Assembly: GCA_964007475.1 (NCBI GenBank)
Contig: OZ023274.1
Location: 74,907,303 to 74,971,302, forward strand
Length of the DNA stretch: 64,000 nucleotides
Reading direction: 5' to 3'
Source: Hybos culiciformis
Lineage: Eukaryota; Arthropoda; Insecta; Diptera; Hybotidae
In this document: positions 62,601-64,000 of the stretch, in pieces
Position numbering within the stretch: position 1 is the first letter of the stretch
Layout of the letters: every line of letters begins with the position of its first letter
Program-made: the position numbers and the translations under genes
The notes under the pieces: model-generated
What the model was told of the DNA's origin: nothing
The model's database searches: none
The model's input: only the letters and a program-made list of their open reading frames with translations

Positions 62601-64000
62601 GATACAATTCCAATTGCTCATTCGCTTTCACTTCGATTTGATTCAATATATCTGAACAGCTAGAAATCTCCAAAATATTTGAATCCTTATAAAAATTGTA
62701 AGTCTTCTTAGGATTTTCCTGTACGATTAACTGATCTAACATTTGTTGTTGTAAACCAATAACAAAAGCGAAAATGTTATAAATTTTTTCATCTAACCAC
62801 TCGTTCATACTTAATTGAAAATGTTGGAATAATTTAACAAAGATTTCACATTTATCAATAGTTAAACGAACAAAATCAACAGACTCATTAAGACGATTCC
62901 TTTCATCAGAATAAAAATGACTTTTTGTGAAAGTTTCCATAACATGAATAAACATTTCACCTGAAAAAAACATGATTAGTCTAAGTAAGCTAAAAGTAAT
63001 GGGTTAACTCATTAAGCTCATTAAAAGTTTATTGAACAAAGAATTAATTCTTTTTACTTACCCAAAAATTTGATATCACTATCACAAATTATACTGATTT
63101 GTTTCTTTTTTAAATTTGTATCAACTTTAACAACTTTTTCTAAGCTAACTTCAGTAATAAATTCTCCAAAATCTTCATCAACAAAAACCGGGAAATTTTC
63201 TCTAATCTCAAGCATTTCAATTTCTTCTTCATTTTCCGTTTCACATCGTGTTTTCTGCACATACAAATTTTCTTCTTCGGCCAATAGCTTTTTTCGTCTA
63301 TCCTCTTGCTGTTGCCACAGTGTATTAAAAGTACTCAAACATTTTTCTAATTGATAGAAAATATTTTCATCGATTTCTAATGAAATTACCAACGAATTTT
63401 TGATTTCATGTAATTTTGCTTTCAACAATCGAAAAGATAGAAAATCTCCAACATTTTCGGAGTTATCTGAACAAATTTTTCCGGATAATAATTTTCCAAT
63501 ATTTATAATTTCTAATTGCTTTGTACATGGAAATTGAATTAAATTGTCAAAAATTTTACAAATTTTACCATCGCAATTTAAGTTAAAATATTTATTAATT
63601 TTTGGACTGGGAATTAAAATATTTTCTAATTGACTTAATGTTGAGTTAATATGCTCCAGACCATAAACAGTCATGCCAATTGAACATTCAACTGGTTGAA
63701 TGAAATCCTGATAATATTCTGTATATTTTTCCAGAGTGTGATTTGTGAATTGTTTTGCATTTAAAATCCAAAGTGAATTTTTTTTAATACATTCCGATAT
63801 TTCCGTTGGGTTTGACTGAGTTTCAAAACAATGTTCTGCATTCTCAATTAAAGACAACAGATTTTTAGGAGAACAATATGAATGCACAAAATGTTTTAAA
63901 TCTTCAACAAAATTATTGTACAAACAATTTTTGGGGCGCAAAGGTACAATTTCAGAATAATTGCTCTTACAAAATTCTATTTCTTTAATTTTTTCAATAA
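56647..64000 (-). CDS. Mdn1: Midasin (Rea1/MDN1), C-terminal part; 5' end beyond window
   Basis: Minus-strand exons: 64000 (open)-63062, 62960-62232, 62009-58073, 58015-57913, 57741-57136 and 56904-56647, with phases 1, 1, 2, 0 and 0 all matching. Together they give about 2190 residues. Midasin is a giant AAA-type ATPase that removes assembly factors (Rsa4, Ytm1) from pre-60S ribosomes; its six AAA modules lie upstream of this window. Visible here are: a helical linker (63062-64000 and 62232-62960, and the start of the large exon); a very long Asp/Glu/Asn-rich hinge (about 58150-59900); and the C-terminal MIDAS/VWA domain with AIDDSKSM (the D-x-S-x-S metal site) and VLVLSDGRN. It ends FPFPYYVIVRDLNQLP ... 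RQWFELVNSDQ. The large exon is taken to start at 62009, because the acceptor ATTTTAG there gives the right phase; open sequence upstream to 62145 is intronic. Confidence 0.94.

Overview
The window is a strongly A+T-rich piece of animal nuclear DNA with short, canonical GT-AG introns and many degenerate DNA transposons. Its gene set is that of an insect: a Windei/ATF7IP homologue, a TMEM223 homologue, NOP10, a no poles/TRAIP-like RING protein, V-ATPase subunit C with an arthropod-style optional insert, the pseudokinase Wsck and midasin. The order cannot be fixed from sequence alone. Dispersed GGTAGGTACC-type motifs and many foldback elements are noted, but I do not use them to name a species.

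Layout. Positions 1-2171 are non-coding with a repeat remnant. The windei gene (minus, 2172-8541) has four coding exons; its third intron is filled by an inverted repeat that holds a second inverted-repeat element. From 8592 to 29286 there are about 20 kb with no recognisable gene. This stretch holds a hAT-type MITE with perfect 8-bp target duplications, a Helitron end, a possible SINE and two very large nested palindromes. TMEM223 (plus, 29287-31605) has a hAT element and a 355-bp tandem duplication in its last intron, so a dead copy of part of its last exon lies in front of the real one. NOP10 (minus, 32361-33010) and the TRAIP/nopo-like gene (plus, 34780-35962) are divergent. Between them lies an array of about 59-bp units, each centred on a long palindrome. 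Vha44 (minus, 37458-44957) has seven constitutive coding exons plus two optional exons that reading phase forces to be used together. Wsck (plus, 50197-55661, nine exons) converges on midasin (minus, 56647 to beyond the window end, 3' part only).

Function. These are unrelated housekeeping and regulatory genes: SETDB1-dependent heterochromatin (wde), cytochrome oxidase assembly (TMEM223), rRNA pseudouridylation (NOP10), ubiquitin ligation and genome maintenance (TRAIP), proton pumping (Vha44), membrane pseudokinase signalling (Wsck) and 60S ribosome maturation (midasin). NOP10 and midasin both serve ribosome production. All exon chains below were joined by hand from splice consensus and reading phase. 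In every complete gene the summed exon length is an exact multiple of three and is close to the known family size, except for the short TRAIP-like protein. No new multi-gene system was found; the most unusual structures are the palindromic arrays and nested foldbacks.
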